DNA from: Theobroma cacao
Taxonomy: Eukaryota; Streptophyta; Magnoliopsida; Malvales; Malvaceae
DNA length: 64,000 nucleotides
Direction: 5' to 3'
Assembly: GCF_000208745.1 (NCBI RefSeq)
Contig: NC_030851.1
Coordinates: forward strand, 23,602,807 to 23,666,806
The notes beneath the pieces are model-generated. The model saw only the letters and a list, made by a program, of their open reading frames with translations, made no database searches and was not told where the DNA came from. Positions 1 to 11,251 of this stretch are shown here, piece after piece. The number at the start of each line of letters is the position of its first letter. Position 1 is the first letter of the stretch. The translations under genes and the position numbers were made by a program.

Positions 1-38
1 TATCTATATCTAAATATAGTAGTAACTGGGTTTGGCGC

Positions 39-50
39 TATATATATAAA
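39..50 (+). promoter_or_regulatory. TATA box of the GLR gene
   Basis: TATATATATAAA lies 44 bp before the chosen ATG at 94, a spacing that fits a plant TATA box with a short 5' leader. The rest of the promoter lies left of the window. Assignment rests on sequence and position only. Confidence 0.5.
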
Positions 51-93
51 AGAAACTTGTACAGCCGACTAGCTACCTAACTAGCAGCTAGGC

Positions 94-3000
94 ATGGCGA
101 ACTGCCTTCATCTCTTGTATCTCTTATGTTTCTTTCTTTGGGTTCAGTTGGAAGTCAAGTCGGAAACGAGAGGAGTTGAAGTGAACACCTCGATTCAAGT
201 TGGGGTGATTCTTGATTTGAAATCACCGCTGGGTGCCATGGCTGAGATATGCATTTCCATGGCAGTCTCGGATTTTTATGATGGCCATTCTGATTATCAG
301 ACGAGACTGGTTCTAAATACGAGGGATGCACATGATTCCGTTGGGATGGCTTCTTCAGGTAGATTTTATTTAGCTATAACTACATTATTATACTATTGAT
401 AAAATAAATCTTATGTCAATTACTCTTAAAGTGTAATAATGATTTGTTACCTTTATTTAATAAGTTCAAGATGGATGCTGTTGTCATAACGTATGAGTTT
501 CAAATTTTTAGGTTCAATTCCTTGAATGGATAAAAAAGGGGTTAAAAGGATATATACCTCTCAATTTCATTCTATAATCTAAGTATATCCAAAACAAAAA
601 AAGAAAAGGGGTGACGTTTTAACTTGACAATTTGAATGGCTGATTAAGAATTCGGACGAGAAATTGAACCAATGGTGCCACTGATTCCTAGCTCGGTTGA
701 TTGACTCAATCTCAATCTTATATATGTATATATATATATTGATAATTTTATTGAGTGAAATTAACCGTGTAATTTTTTTATATGAATATAACTTATTCAA
801 AGAGTATTAATTTAAAAAAAAATTATAAAGTATCATGTGAAAAAAAATTGAAACCGTAAAGATGTAAGTAGAGTTTATCTACTAAATATTTGACCAACTG
901 TTTAAACCTTTAATTAATAAACAAGTGGCTAAACATTTTTTCCGCTTATCAAAAATAAAAAACAAAAAAATTCAAATATTTGTCATTAATTAAAAAAATT
1001 GAAAATAAAGAAACAATTAAACAAATTCTTCGAAACCTGCAAGGGTTAGTAGAACTTTAATACTCTACAACAAATTTGTAATATTTTTAAATTTTAGGCA
1101 TAATAATAAAAGAATACCTCAAATTATAGAAGATTTTTTTACTTAGAACTTTATTTTTTATTTGATGTAGTTAAGCTCTCATACATTTATCTTGTTTCGA
1201 AGAAAGTCCAATTTGAATGGAAAATGCTGCTGAAAACAATTAACAGTTTCATTGACCCATATAAATTTATGGAAAATCTATATTCTTTTTAAATTTTTTG
1301 GGTCCGTAAAAGAAAAGTAGTTCTAGATTTACATTCAATTAATATATTGTCAACGTAGATGTGAGTCATATCAGCATTTTCATCCTAATTCGAGTCTATT
1401 AAAAGAAAATAATAATAAAAGGTCTCTATTGCACCAAATAAAAAAAAAAAAAAAAGAAGACCAAAGACAAAATTTTTTACTTTATAATTAGGATGATCAT
1501 TATGNAAAAAATAAAAAAAAAAAAAGAGCCAAAGCAAAATTTTTTCTATAATTGGATGATCATTATGCCTAAATCTTAAAAGTTGTAGAATGATTATAAA
1601 TAATCATTGCATATTATGTATTTCATGGTTTTGCCATTTGTATGGATGGAACAGTTGTAGACTTGCTGAAGAATGAGCAAGCGCATGCCATTATAGGGCC
1701 ACAGTGGTCAGCGGAGGCTAAATTTGCGATTGAACTAGGTGAAATGGCTCATGTTCCCTTGGTTTCATTTTCTGCAACAAGCCCTTCACTTTCTCCAACC
1801 CAAAATACTTACTTCATCCGAACAGCCCAAAACGATGCCTCCCAAATCAGGGCCATTGTGGCCGTTTTGAAACAATTTGGATGGCCTCAAGTTGTTCTAA
1901 TACATGAAGATACAGAATACGGCACTGAGATAGTTCCTTATTTATTTGATTCATGGCGGGAGAACGACATTGGCTTAGCATACAAAAGCAAGATTTCTTC
2001 TTCTGCCACGGATTACGAAATTTCAAGAGAACTAAACAAGTTGAGGGCCCTGCAGACAAAGGTATTTTTAGTGCACATGACTAGTTCTCTTGGGTCTCGT
2101 TTATTTAGCCTGGTGGATAAGGCTGGAATGATGAGTATAGGGTACTCATGGCTTATAACTGATGGCATATCAAATTCATTGGAAGACATGGATCCTGCGG
2201 TTATTCATTCAATGGAAGGCGTGTTGGGAGTAAAGCCCCATGTGCCTGAGACACACGTTGTCAAGACTTTCAAAAAGAGATGGCAAAGGAATCTCCATTT
2301 GTTAAAGCCTAATAGTTCGGTAGGTGAGTTAAACATCTTTGGTTTTTGGGCATATGATACAGTCTGGGCATTAGCCACAGCAGCAGAGAGGATTGTGCCA
2401 GTAAATCCTACTTTCTTGAAGGTAGGCACTAATGGAAGTGTGATGGATCTTGCAAATTTAAGTATTTCTAAGATTGGTCCAAGATTTCTCAGTGAGATCT
2501 TAAACACCAAATTCAAAGGACTTGGTGGAGACTTTCACTTGGTTGATGGGCAGCTACAACCTTCAGTATTTGAAATATTCAATGTAATTGGAAGAGGACA
2601 ACGAATCGTTGGATTTTGGACCCCGAAGGAAGGAATATCACCAGCGCTAAGTTCAACTGAAAGAGTAGCTAGCTCAGGTCTTAAAAACATCATATGGCCT
2701 GGAGACTCGACAGAAGTACCAACAGGCTGGGCTATACCCATGTTGAGAATTGGTGTTCCAGTGAAAACAGGTTTCACCCAGTTTGTGAAAATAGACAAGA
2801 ATGGTGCAGATGAGATCCGCTGCACAGGGTTCTCCATAGAAGTTTTCGAAGCTGCATTGAAGAAATTGGCTTTCAATGTTTCTTATGTATATGTTCCCTT
2901 CATGAATGACGAGGGAAAGAGCAATGGTTCTTATAATGACCTTCTCCACCAGATTGAGCACAAGGTTAGAACAGAGCTTTCTTTATCTATCTTTTCTAGC

Positions 3001-5213
3001 TATTACTTGCATAACATGTGGTCTGCTTTATCTATCTTTTCTAGCTATTACTTGTACAATAGGTGGATAAAAAGTACAAAACTATGCACATTTCTTACTC
3101 TATGTTTGGTAAGAAAGGAAGAAAATAGAGAAAGGGAAAAATGTGAGGAAAGAAAACAAAAACGAGAGAAAGAAAAGTTTTTTTTTTCTTTTATTTAATA
3201 TGAAAGATAAAAATAATTAGGAAAAAAGAAATTAGGGTAAAATGGCAAGTAAAATAGTTAAGCCGAATAGAAAAAAGTAATTTTCTTTTAATTTGAAGCG
3301 ATTATATTTTGAAAATGTTCAAATTCATCCTTCATTTTAACTTTTTTATTTCTTTCTTACTAAATGAAAAAAGGGAACGCATTAAAAGAAACACTACTTT
3401 TCTTTTTTCCCATTCTTTCTATACTCTTTCCCTTCTACCTCCTACCAAACATAGTGTTAAATTTTGGCTTTATTTTTGACTTATTTCCTTTTTATCACGA
3501 GACAATTTAGATTGTTGATGCAGTGGTGGGAGACACAACAATTATTGCCGACCGGACATCATATGTTGACTTCACATTGCCTTACACAGAGTCACGGATA
3601 GTAATGGTCGTACCCATCAAACATGAAAAATCCCTGTGGAGTTTCTTGCAACCTTTAGGTTGGGATCTTTGGTTTACAATCATTGGATCTTGCATCTTCT
3701 TTGGTCTCGTCATTCGGATTATGGAGCGCCATCACACCGCAAACACAAGATTTGGAGGGCCACCTAGTCGACAGCTTGGCATGATCTTTTGGTTTCCATT
3801 CTCATCTCTAGTCTTTCCTCAAAGTAAATCCTTTTACTTTTGAATGAAAATCTTCTTTAAATTCTAAATATCACTAGCTATACGGCTAATCGTCCACAAT
3901 TGGCTGTGACCATAATTTATTGTTAGGCACTGTGTTATCAATCACTATTTTCTTTCATGTCAAACTTAAAAATAGGTTGCCTGATTGTCGTATCTTGTTC
4001 CAAGAACAACTTTACCTTTTTCAACAATTACTTACAGATTATTCCAACTATTTCTCCTGAAAATTATCCATACGGATGATACTCGATGCATATTTCACAA
4101 CCAACAAAGGAACCGGTTTTACCCTTTTTTTTTTTCTGAGAACTGTGTATTTCACCGTTTTTAAACTACTTATGGAAATTGAGGTTGTAGAAAGAGATAT
4201 AATACAGGAAGAATTATTAGACTTGGTAAGAAAAGTTTTCCTCTTGTAACAGGGGAGCTGCTACTCAATGACTACTCCATATTTGTGCTGGTCATGTGGT
4301 TGTTTTTGGCATATATCTTGATGCAGAGTTACACAGCAAGCTTGTCTTCAATATTGACGGTGGATCAGTTGCATCCCACATTCTTTAGTGTCCAAAACCT
4401 CAAAACAAAAGGTTACAATGTTGGATACCAAAACGGTTCCTTTGTGCTAGACTTCTTAAAGAATCGGTTGAAGTTCGATGAGTCCAAACTCAAGGCATAT
4501 GACACTATTCAGGATTATGACAAGGCCTTGTCAGAGGGAAGTGAACATGATGGAGTTGCTGCGATCTTCGATGAGATTCCTTTTATCAGGCTTTTCCTTG
4601 ATAAATATGGTTCAAACTATATGATAACTGGACCGACGTATAGGACTGACGGGTTTGGATTTGTAAGTTTTATGTCTCTTTTCTACACTAAGAAATTAGT
4701 TTATTTACTTTTCTGCTGTCATTCTTGAGATTGATAATTAATATCATTACGGATTAACTCTTCCAGGCATTCCCAAGAGGCTCCCCTCTAGTCCCTTATA
4801 TTTCAAGGGCAATCTTGAAAGTCAGAGAGGATACAATAATGGATAACATTGAGAAAAAGTATTTTAAGCATCAGGTTACATCTTTATATTCAGCTGCTCC
4901 AATCTCTGCAGATAGTCGTAGTCTTAGTTTACATAGCTTCGGTGGTCTCTTTATCATCACAGGGATTGCCACATTGTTAGCCCTGGTCATTTCAGAAGGC
5001 TATTTTTGGGAAAAACCTGTTTCTATGGCAAAAAAATATGGTCAAAGATATCTTTCCTCTCGAGCTTCCAATATTGAAACTAAACTGGTAGCTCATTCAA
5101 CAACTGTGATGAATGCTAGTACACATTCGCTTGATGAAATTCAAATTAATTCAGGGGATTCTTCTGGAGTTTCTGACCTCAGTGACGGAAGTGTTCATCA
5201 AGAAAATGAGTAA
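94..5213 (+). CDS. GLR: Glutamate receptor-like channel (GLR), five exons, intact
   Basis: Plant GLRs are ligand-gated, Ca2+-permeable cation channels of plasma and inner membranes. Exons I place: 94-358, 1655-2964, 3511-3823, 4253-4662, 4767-5213. All junctions are GT..AG and in phase, giving 914 residues, the usual family length, with no internal stop. Visible parts: signal peptide (about 1-22), amino-terminal ligand-binding-like domain (about 35-400), S1 glutamate-binding half (from about 450, MLRIGVPVK, to VDFTLPYTES near 545), M1 (about 579-595), pore loop (about 613-628), M3 with SYTASL (655-660), S2 half, M4 (about 824-843, FGGLFIITGIATLLALVI) and a Ser-rich tail. The start is the first ATG after a TATA box and opens the signal peptide. 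Overall resemblance favours a clade-2-type GLR, which I hold loosely. A GLR relic lies just downstream, suggesting a former tandem array. Introns are 1296, 546, 429 and 104 bp. Confidence 0.93.
1441..1567. repeat. Imperfect ~62-bp duplication around an N (intron 1)
   Basis: The single N at 1505 separates two similar stretches (1441-1504 and 1506-1567). Both start in an A-run, continue through a CAAAATTTTTT core and end in GATGATCATTATG. They differ by a few indels. Two other N positions in the window show the same arrangement, so this is probably an unmerged contig overlap inside intron 1. Confidence 0.7.
2981..3054. repeat. Short direct repeat in GLR intron 2
   Basis: A 29-bp stretch beginning CTTTATCTATC and ending TATTACTTG occurs at 2981-3009 and again at 3026-3054 without mismatch, 45 bp apart. 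It starts 16 bp inside intron 2. It looks like a local tandem duplication of the intron start; no function is visible. Confidence 0.8.
3098..3456. mobile_element. Tourist-like MITE in GLR intron 2
   Basis: A 359-bp element with terminal inverted repeats: CTCTATGTTTGGTA at the left and the complement of CACTATGTTTGGTA at the right. It is flanked by TTA on both sides (3095-3097 and 3457-3459). The inverted similarity continues inward through purine-rich/pyrimidine-rich arms. A TTA target duplication is typical of PIF/Harbinger (Tourist) MITEs. It has no coding capacity. It makes up two thirds of intron 2. Confidence 0.7.
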
Positions 5214-5555
5214 AAGAAATGGAAACTGAAGACGAATGTCACTCATCGTAGCTTGGTCTTCTAATTGCAGCTGTCAATCCCTAGATACACATTAACATAT
5301 ATATTATGTTTGTTTATTGTTAGTGACTTGATCCGTATATATCATCTTTAGCAGTATATGATATGCTAAGCATAAAATAATTACTTCTAATTTTACTTGT
5401 TTGGTTTCTGTAAAAGTTGGTAGCATTTGTCAATATCTAATGGATTGACTATATTGAATTTTATTGAAAAAGATTTGCAAAAAACCAAGTCTCAAGGATT
5501 GAGTTTTTGACACTGTTGAAATAAATAGTGAATTTCGCAAGGACTAAGATTCTAG
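5214..5555. other. GLR 3' flank and intergenic DNA
   Basis: This holds the probable 3' UTR of the GLR gene, AT-rich with AATAA-like stretches around 5375-5390 but no clear polyadenylation signal. After that I see nothing coding up to the GLR relic. Confidence 0.5.
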
Positions 5556-5845
5556 AGAGAAACAGGAAAACGTCTTTTCAGCAATGGTGTCGGTTATGTA
5601 GTTTTTATTGTAATTATAGTAACACAAAGTTACACTGTTAGCGCGGCATTAATGGTACATTCAAGGGCAATTTTACAAGTCAGCGAAGACAGATAAAATG
5701 GAAGAAATTATAAGAAAAATTACCTGGGAAGCCAAACAACTATTTGTGATCAACGTCCATCCACAACCTCTTCAGATAGTTTTGGGGGCCTCTTCATTAT
5801 TATAGGAGCTACTTCAATGTTTGTCACTCTTGATTTTTATGTCCA
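5556..5845 (+). pseudogene. GLR relic: exon 4 start fused to exon 5, tandem paralogue remnant
   Basis: Reading from 5556, right after a TTCTAG splice-acceptor-like site, the frame gives FIVIIVTQSYTVS, the M3 segment of a GLR (SYTASL in the intact gene). It then passes directly into SRAILQVSED (intact gene: SRAILKVRED) and later SFGGLFIIIGATSMF, the M4 helix. The whole S2 ligand-binding half between M3 and SRAIL is missing, and a stop (TAA) plus a frame change follow SRAILQVSED. It lies 340 bp after the intact GLR stop, on the same strand. It differs in many residues from the intact gene, so it looks like the tail of an older paralogue, not a recent copy. Confidence 0.85.
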
Positions 5846-6451
5846 AATTCCCTTATTTCCACTGTTCTGCTTTAGACAACAACCATCTGTTAGACTTTTC
5901 CAAACAATTAAAATGTACATTTACATTATTTATTTATTTTATCTTTTACCAATAAGGTAATATTATAATTCGTAAAATGATTTAATAAAATATTATATGT
6001 GGACTTTATAGTTAAGTTTATATAAGAAAACTTAAATCCTATGATAGGTAAGATTTAGAATTCACCAGCCGAAGGTAAGGATAAGTCCTTTCCTGTCTAG
6101 AAAACATTAAAAAACTTACTCATTGGAGAGTTATAAATTGACAAGGAGTAAGATCCTAGTGCATTAAATTGCAACAGGTAACTTATGTTGTCTTGTTTCC
6201 ACTATCATATCATAGAATAATAATCAGTTACATTTTGTGTGTTCTAAGTTTCTATAATAGTAAATCCTGTATTAAATATAATTAATTATATATAAAGTTT
6301 TAAGAATTGGTATTCGAGCAATTATAGTTAAGATTTAAGATCCTAAAGAATTATATATTGATTACATAAATCATAATTGCATTTAAGGTCTTATGTGGTT
6401 TTAAATTTCACTAGCTTTTCAAGCCTACCCTCATTTGGAATTATCTTGCCC
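5846..6451. other. AT-rich intergenic DNA
   Basis: No gene, RNA or clear repeat is recognised between the GLR relic and the inverted-repeat element. Base composition is strongly AT-rich with short A/T runs. Confidence 0.5.
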
Positions 6452-6929
6452 GGTATAATACTTTAAAAAGCTTTTGAATTATTCAGACAAATTCAAATAA
6501 GCTCTTATTCTTTTGTTGCGTTTAATCAATTTTTTATAATTTTATTTTAAGTCAAATAAACCATCGTAAATAATGGTTGACTAACTATTGTTGGTTAAGA
6601 TGACATTTGTCATTCTATGCTAAATGACGATGATATGGCATGATAACCTATTATAATAGATGATGATATAGCTTGCCCGTGTGGCATGATGACATAATCA
6701 TGTGATATTTTTACTTCTAGGTCAACGCCAAGTGAGTATAAAATGATATGTGGCATTTTGTCTAACGACAGTTAATCAACTTTTAGTCATAAGAACCTAT
6801 TTTTTTTCTCAGTCATAACTATCTATTTAATCTAAAATAAATGTACAAGGGTTTGATTAAATACAATAGAATAATAAGGGCTTATTGAATTTTCTTAAAT
6901 AGTTCATGGGCTTTTTCAAGTATTATGCC
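6452..6929. mobile_element. Foldback/MITE element with ~110-bp terminal inverted repeats
   Basis: The left arm starts GGTATAATACTTTAAAAAGC and the complement of the right end starts GGCATAATACTTGAAAAAGC. The similarity continues inward for roughly 110 bp through blocks such as AATTCAAATAAGC / AATTCAATAAGC, CTTATT and TTTAATCA. The element has no open frame of note. Long TIRs without coding capacity fit a Mutator-like or foldback MITE. I see no clean target duplication, so the superfamily is open. Confidence 0.6.
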
Positions 6930-7189
6930 TTTTTTCCTGATAAATTGTCCATATATGTTTTTTATGATTTTAAGTTTTTTCACATAAAATTACAATAAAA
7001 ACCTATATAAATTAATACCCTTGGAACCATGAAAATTTATTAATTAATCGAGATACTATTTAATCCATAAATTAATAATTTATACATTAATTAATAAAAA
7101 ATTAATTTATCAAGGTATTTTTTATTTTTTTCCAGAACATTGGACTTAACACATGTGTTATATATTGTGATTATACGAATATTACCTAA
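6930..7189. other. AT-rich intergenic DNA
   Basis: Very AT-rich sequence with many TAATTAAT-type motifs. Nothing coding or structured is recognised. Confidence 0.45.
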
Positions 7190-7475
7190 TTACTGAATTA
7201 CGAATTATCATTACTCATGACAAGCAAATTATTGAGAATGTCATGGGAAATGACAAAGAGAAAAAAGTTGAAGACAATAGTTCTGTACTAGATCCTGTCT
7301 TGCACAAAAATGCATTCAAAGCAATAATCATATTGCATAATTTTCTCTTGCAATATGAAAACATTACACTAAGCCTTCTTAATGCACTAAGAAAGTTAGA
7401 GATGATGTTTAAAGAGACATTAATTTCAAGAAGAAACAAGTAATATTTGAGTCATATTTTACAAAGGCCTCCTAA
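7190..7475 (+). pseudogene. Possible C-terminal relic of a CENP-B/Tigger-like transposase
   Basis: A 66-codon open stretch from 7243 (NAFKAIIILHNFLLQYENIT, then LLNALRKLEMM) runs to a stop at 7441. In a shifted frame, KQVIFESYFTKAS follows and then a stop. From memory of the family, pogo/Tigger-type transposases end in a leucine-rich segment followed by a KQ..I.SYF..K tail, which this resembles. The frame break and missing upstream part make it a relic at best. It could be chance. Confidence 0.3.
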
Positions 7476-7623
7476 TTGAGTCATGTATATATATAATTTT
7501 GATGTATAAGAAGATTATTAAATTATATATCAAGTGTTACCTATGTATTAAATTAAAAAATATATTATCTTATAAATTTAGCGAAGTAATTAATTTACCA
7601 TGTTGATACCAAGTCGGAACCGG
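7476..7623. other. AT-rich flank up to the retrotransposon block
   Basis: No recognised feature. At about 7624 the sequence becomes similar to the interior of the LTR at 46534-53557 (similarity starts at TAAAGTTAGAAATGGG), so the boundary of the transposon block lies here. Confidence 0.6.
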
Positions 7624-9991
7624 TAAAGTTAGAAATGGGTATTCAATGTATTCCAAATTTATTAAGGGTTTTGGAGAATATTGATAATTAAACATCGTTT
7701 TTAGATGCTATTGGAGTAATTTGAGTTTATTGAAGAAGCTGAGCTTTCGACGAAAGGTGCTAAGAGAAAAAAACACGCTTGAAGAGGTTGGTAGATACAA
7801 CATTTTTAATTATTTTGATATAATTAAGCATGCCTATTCTACAACCTCGCATTAAAACGTATTTTAATAGATTTTGCAATGTGAACGTTTGGTTTTAAGC
7901 TTGTTTATGAAATCTAAGTATATTATGTAAATATGTTATTATGTATATAGTTTTGAACATAAGGAACAAGCTTTTCAAATGTTTGATACTTCAAAATTGA
8001 TATTTGTTTATGATTGGTTGGTTAATTAACTATTTGGAAATTTGGAATGGAAAATGATTAGTTTTGCATAGACACTAGCTTCGGGTCAATTTGTCTTTGA
8101 GACTGATGACTTTGATTTAGCCTATGTTTTAAGCTTTGATTATTGATGATTGAATTCATCCTTTGTTTTAGAGATGGACTTGAATACTTTGACTTTGTTT
8201 TGTTTGGAACATTTAATCTTAGATGGTGAATGGGTCCACCTTTTCATCAGGAAACGAACATTTGAATATTTGGAAATATAAAACAACATGTTTTAATGGA
8301 GCCTACTTGAGTTATGGACTTGTAGCTAGTGACAGTAGCCACTAACCATTGTGCACAATGCTTAACTTTGATTGGGTAGTTAACAAACTGCTACCCCCTT
8401 TGATTTAGTTTCGTTTGGTAGTTGATACGATCCTACCTCCTTTGATACATGGTTGATGATTATCATGTATCCGACCACTTTGATACTACGGCACACTTTG
8501 ATTTAATTGTCTATGCTATCTTGGGCTCCATAATCTATTTGAAATTATATTTGACACTATGGACTTAGGATTTGATATTTGTATTGAGTTTGGACTTCGG
8601 AATTAATATTGTTTCGACTTGAGAATTTAGACTAACATTTATTTAGACTTTGGTCTTTGGATTTAACATGGTTTCGACCTAGGTGCATAGGGTTGATATT
8701 TGTTTCAATTTTGGCATTAGGAATTGGTATATGTCTTAATCTGATCTTTGGATTGGGTAATTGCCCTAACTTTGGTGTTTAGACTTGATTTACTCCATGT
8801 AATACAAATTATATTATTTTTGAAATCCATTCATTTTCTTCAAGGATTTTCTAGAAATAACAACATTATTTCATTTTCTTTAAAACTAAATCTTTGTTTT
8901 CCTCGACATCTTTTACAAAAGCTTTAAAGCTCGATATTTATAAATTGTTTTCTTGGAAATACTTGAACATTTTACAAACCATGATTCTTATTTCAAAGGT
9001 TTAAGAATGGGTTTTCAATAAAACTTTATAAAATCATTTTAAATAAGTTTGTATTCATTGAGACAATGAGTTGAGATTTCATGGATAATTGATCATACTT
9101 GATATATAACTCATACCTTGGGATGTTTTATTTTTTGCTTGAAGATTAAATTCCCAAACTATATGGACATTTGTTATGGTTAAAAGGAAAACTTTGATAT
9201 TGTTTGAAATGGACTACTTGCATTATTTTTAAAAAACGTCTTTGATAAACACTCTGTTGTTTAGCTTGTTCCCCCTCTTCGTATTTGCTCACGGAGTTAT
9301 TTATAACTCACACATGTAAGATGCATTTATTTTTGTAGATCAATAGTTATTTGTGTCACGACCCAAATTTCGGGTCATGACCAGCCCATGGGCCCAATGG
9401 ACGTAGTCCACTAAGCCCAAGCAAGCCTATTAATCTAACGTGTTCATCATTCCATCATAAACTGCTAAGTCATTTTTCAAAACTTAGAATCAAAATACTA
9501 CTACACATTGCCATCTTATACTGGCATAACAAACAAACGTATTTACATTGTCTACAACATGTATCTTAACAATTTACATTAGGTTCGTCTATACACAACA
9601 AAATAATACTCGACTTCCAGCGGAGGGACTCGGACGAATGTACAGCTACTAAATGCCGAGACACCTACCAAAAGATGGATACAAGTCTACAAAGACACCT
9701 CGTCTTAATTACCGACTGCCTCGTGATATGAAAACATGAAGTTGAAAACGGTGAGTATAAACTTAGTAGGTGAACAAGAAAGGGAACAAGCATACTGTAA
9801 GGAATGCTTAACGAAATCATGTTGCATTCTTTTTCAAAACAATGCAATTTATTTTTGACCTTATTAAACCCCTCATGTAAACCCCACATAAGAAAAATCA
9901 CTTATTTGAAAAAAATCCATGCTCATCAAAGGATTTGAAGAGTGAAAACTTTAATAGCATTCATGCGTATCAAGTCAATAAACGACGGGTC

Positions 9992-10369
9992 CTCACTGCA
10001 ACGAAATGGCATTCTTGCTGGAGTGACACTTGATTTAAATTATCATCTAACCGAGGGTTTCTCACCAAACCTCCTCATATTAAGCTTAATTCATTTATTC
10101 CTTAATGTTGAAAATCCATGCTCAAATATGGTAGCAAAGAAATGGAAAATAGGGCAACAATTAATCAAAATAAGGTGAAAAATAGAAGGTTTCTCGCTGC
10201 AGCGAGATTTTAGTCATAAAACAGAAAGTTTTTCGTTGTAGCGAGAATGAATCTCGTTGCAGTGAGAAGCTACTGTACCTTCCTCATTGCAGCGAAAATG
10301 GATTCTTACTGCAGCGAGTTTCCAACCAGCCTACCCTTTCAAAACTCGAGAGTTTCTCGCTGCAGGGAG
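9992..10369. repeat. Paired-palindrome array in D1 (CTCGCTGCAGCGAG)
   Basis: The perfect 14-bp palindrome CTCGCTGCAGCGAG occurs at 10193-10206. Decayed copies lie at 9992, 10014, 10232, 10253, 10283, 10305 and 10356. Pair offsets are 22 (9992/10014), 21 (10232/10253) and 22 (10283/10305). Most differences are CG to TG or CA changes. The same motif recurs in D2, D3 and, as a single decayed pair, in the LTRs of G (19079 and 37897). Confidence 0.85.
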
Positions 10370-10574
10370 AATCAGAACATCAAGAAAAAGGTTTCCTTTT
10401 CCCTTAAAACAAAGCCATCCTGCTCAATAACAAAAGCAACATGTAACACATGCAAACTCCCAAATTTCAACTGATCAAATGCTCACATTTTTGCATTACA
10501 ACCATATACCATATATGTATATATATAGATATCAATCATCAAATACACCTTCCCATCATCATCATCTCATATGC

Positions 10575-10700
10575 AACGGCTTATGTGCACTCCCACTCGC
10601 ACATAGCCAGGTCAGCAACGACTTATGTGCACTCCTATTCGCACATAGCCGGGTCAGCAACGGCTTATGTGCACTCCTACTCGAACATAGCCGGGTCCAC
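10575..10700. repeat. Minisatellite, 3 x 42 bp, in D1
   Basis: Three units start at 10575, 10617 and 10659, each beginning AACGGCTTATGTGCACTCC (unit 2 AACGAC) and containing CGCACATAGCC or CGAACATAGCC. Because 42 is a multiple of 3 the array stays open in several frames, but there is no sign of a real protein. Related GTGCACTCC units occur in D2, D3 and G. Confidence 0.9.
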
Positions 10701-11251
10701 ATCAACATGCAAATAAGCACCCAATGCATATAATGCATATTATCATATTTTGATAACACATAGCACATTGTATAGCACATTTCCACAATATAAAATCACT
10801 TCACCAAAGGCTTGTTCCCAAAGCACATTTTCAAAGTCAAGTTAGATAAAATCATTCACATCCCCCAAAACAAGTTTGAAATGCAAGTCCACTCACCGAT
10901 TTATTGTTAAGCCTTTAGCTGACTCTATTTCCCCTAATGATCCAATTGGAAGGATGGGACTTTATTAGAACCTAGGATCACATTAGCATAAGCAATAGGT
11001 CAATTCACACACTATGAATCCTAAAAGCTATCTCTTAGCTAGTTGTCAATTGCCACATTAAATGGCTATCTATGTTCACTATCTTAATCACTAAAAAGTG
11101 AATGAACATCCTCAACAATAAAACAACTCATAATCTAAATTAATAGCCATTATCCACAGCTAAAAACCAAGCTTAGTTCATCACTTACCCTAGGGCTCCT
11201 TTGTAGTCAAATCTTCCAATAGCTTCCAAATCAATGGGATAATTCTCTCTT

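Noticed and set aside
2205..2961. Minus-strand open frames within GLR exon 2
   Set aside because: They are shadows of a strongly conserved plus-strand coding exon.
3022..3198. Extension of GLR exon 2 reading frame to 3198
   Set aside because: The family homology stops at 2964, where a GT donor is in phase with the next exon. The extension is intron and MITE sequence.
10450..10786. Overlapping open frames on both strands rich in His/Ser/Tyr
   Set aside because: They come from the 42-bp minisatellite, whose unit length is a multiple of three. No start context or protein family fits.
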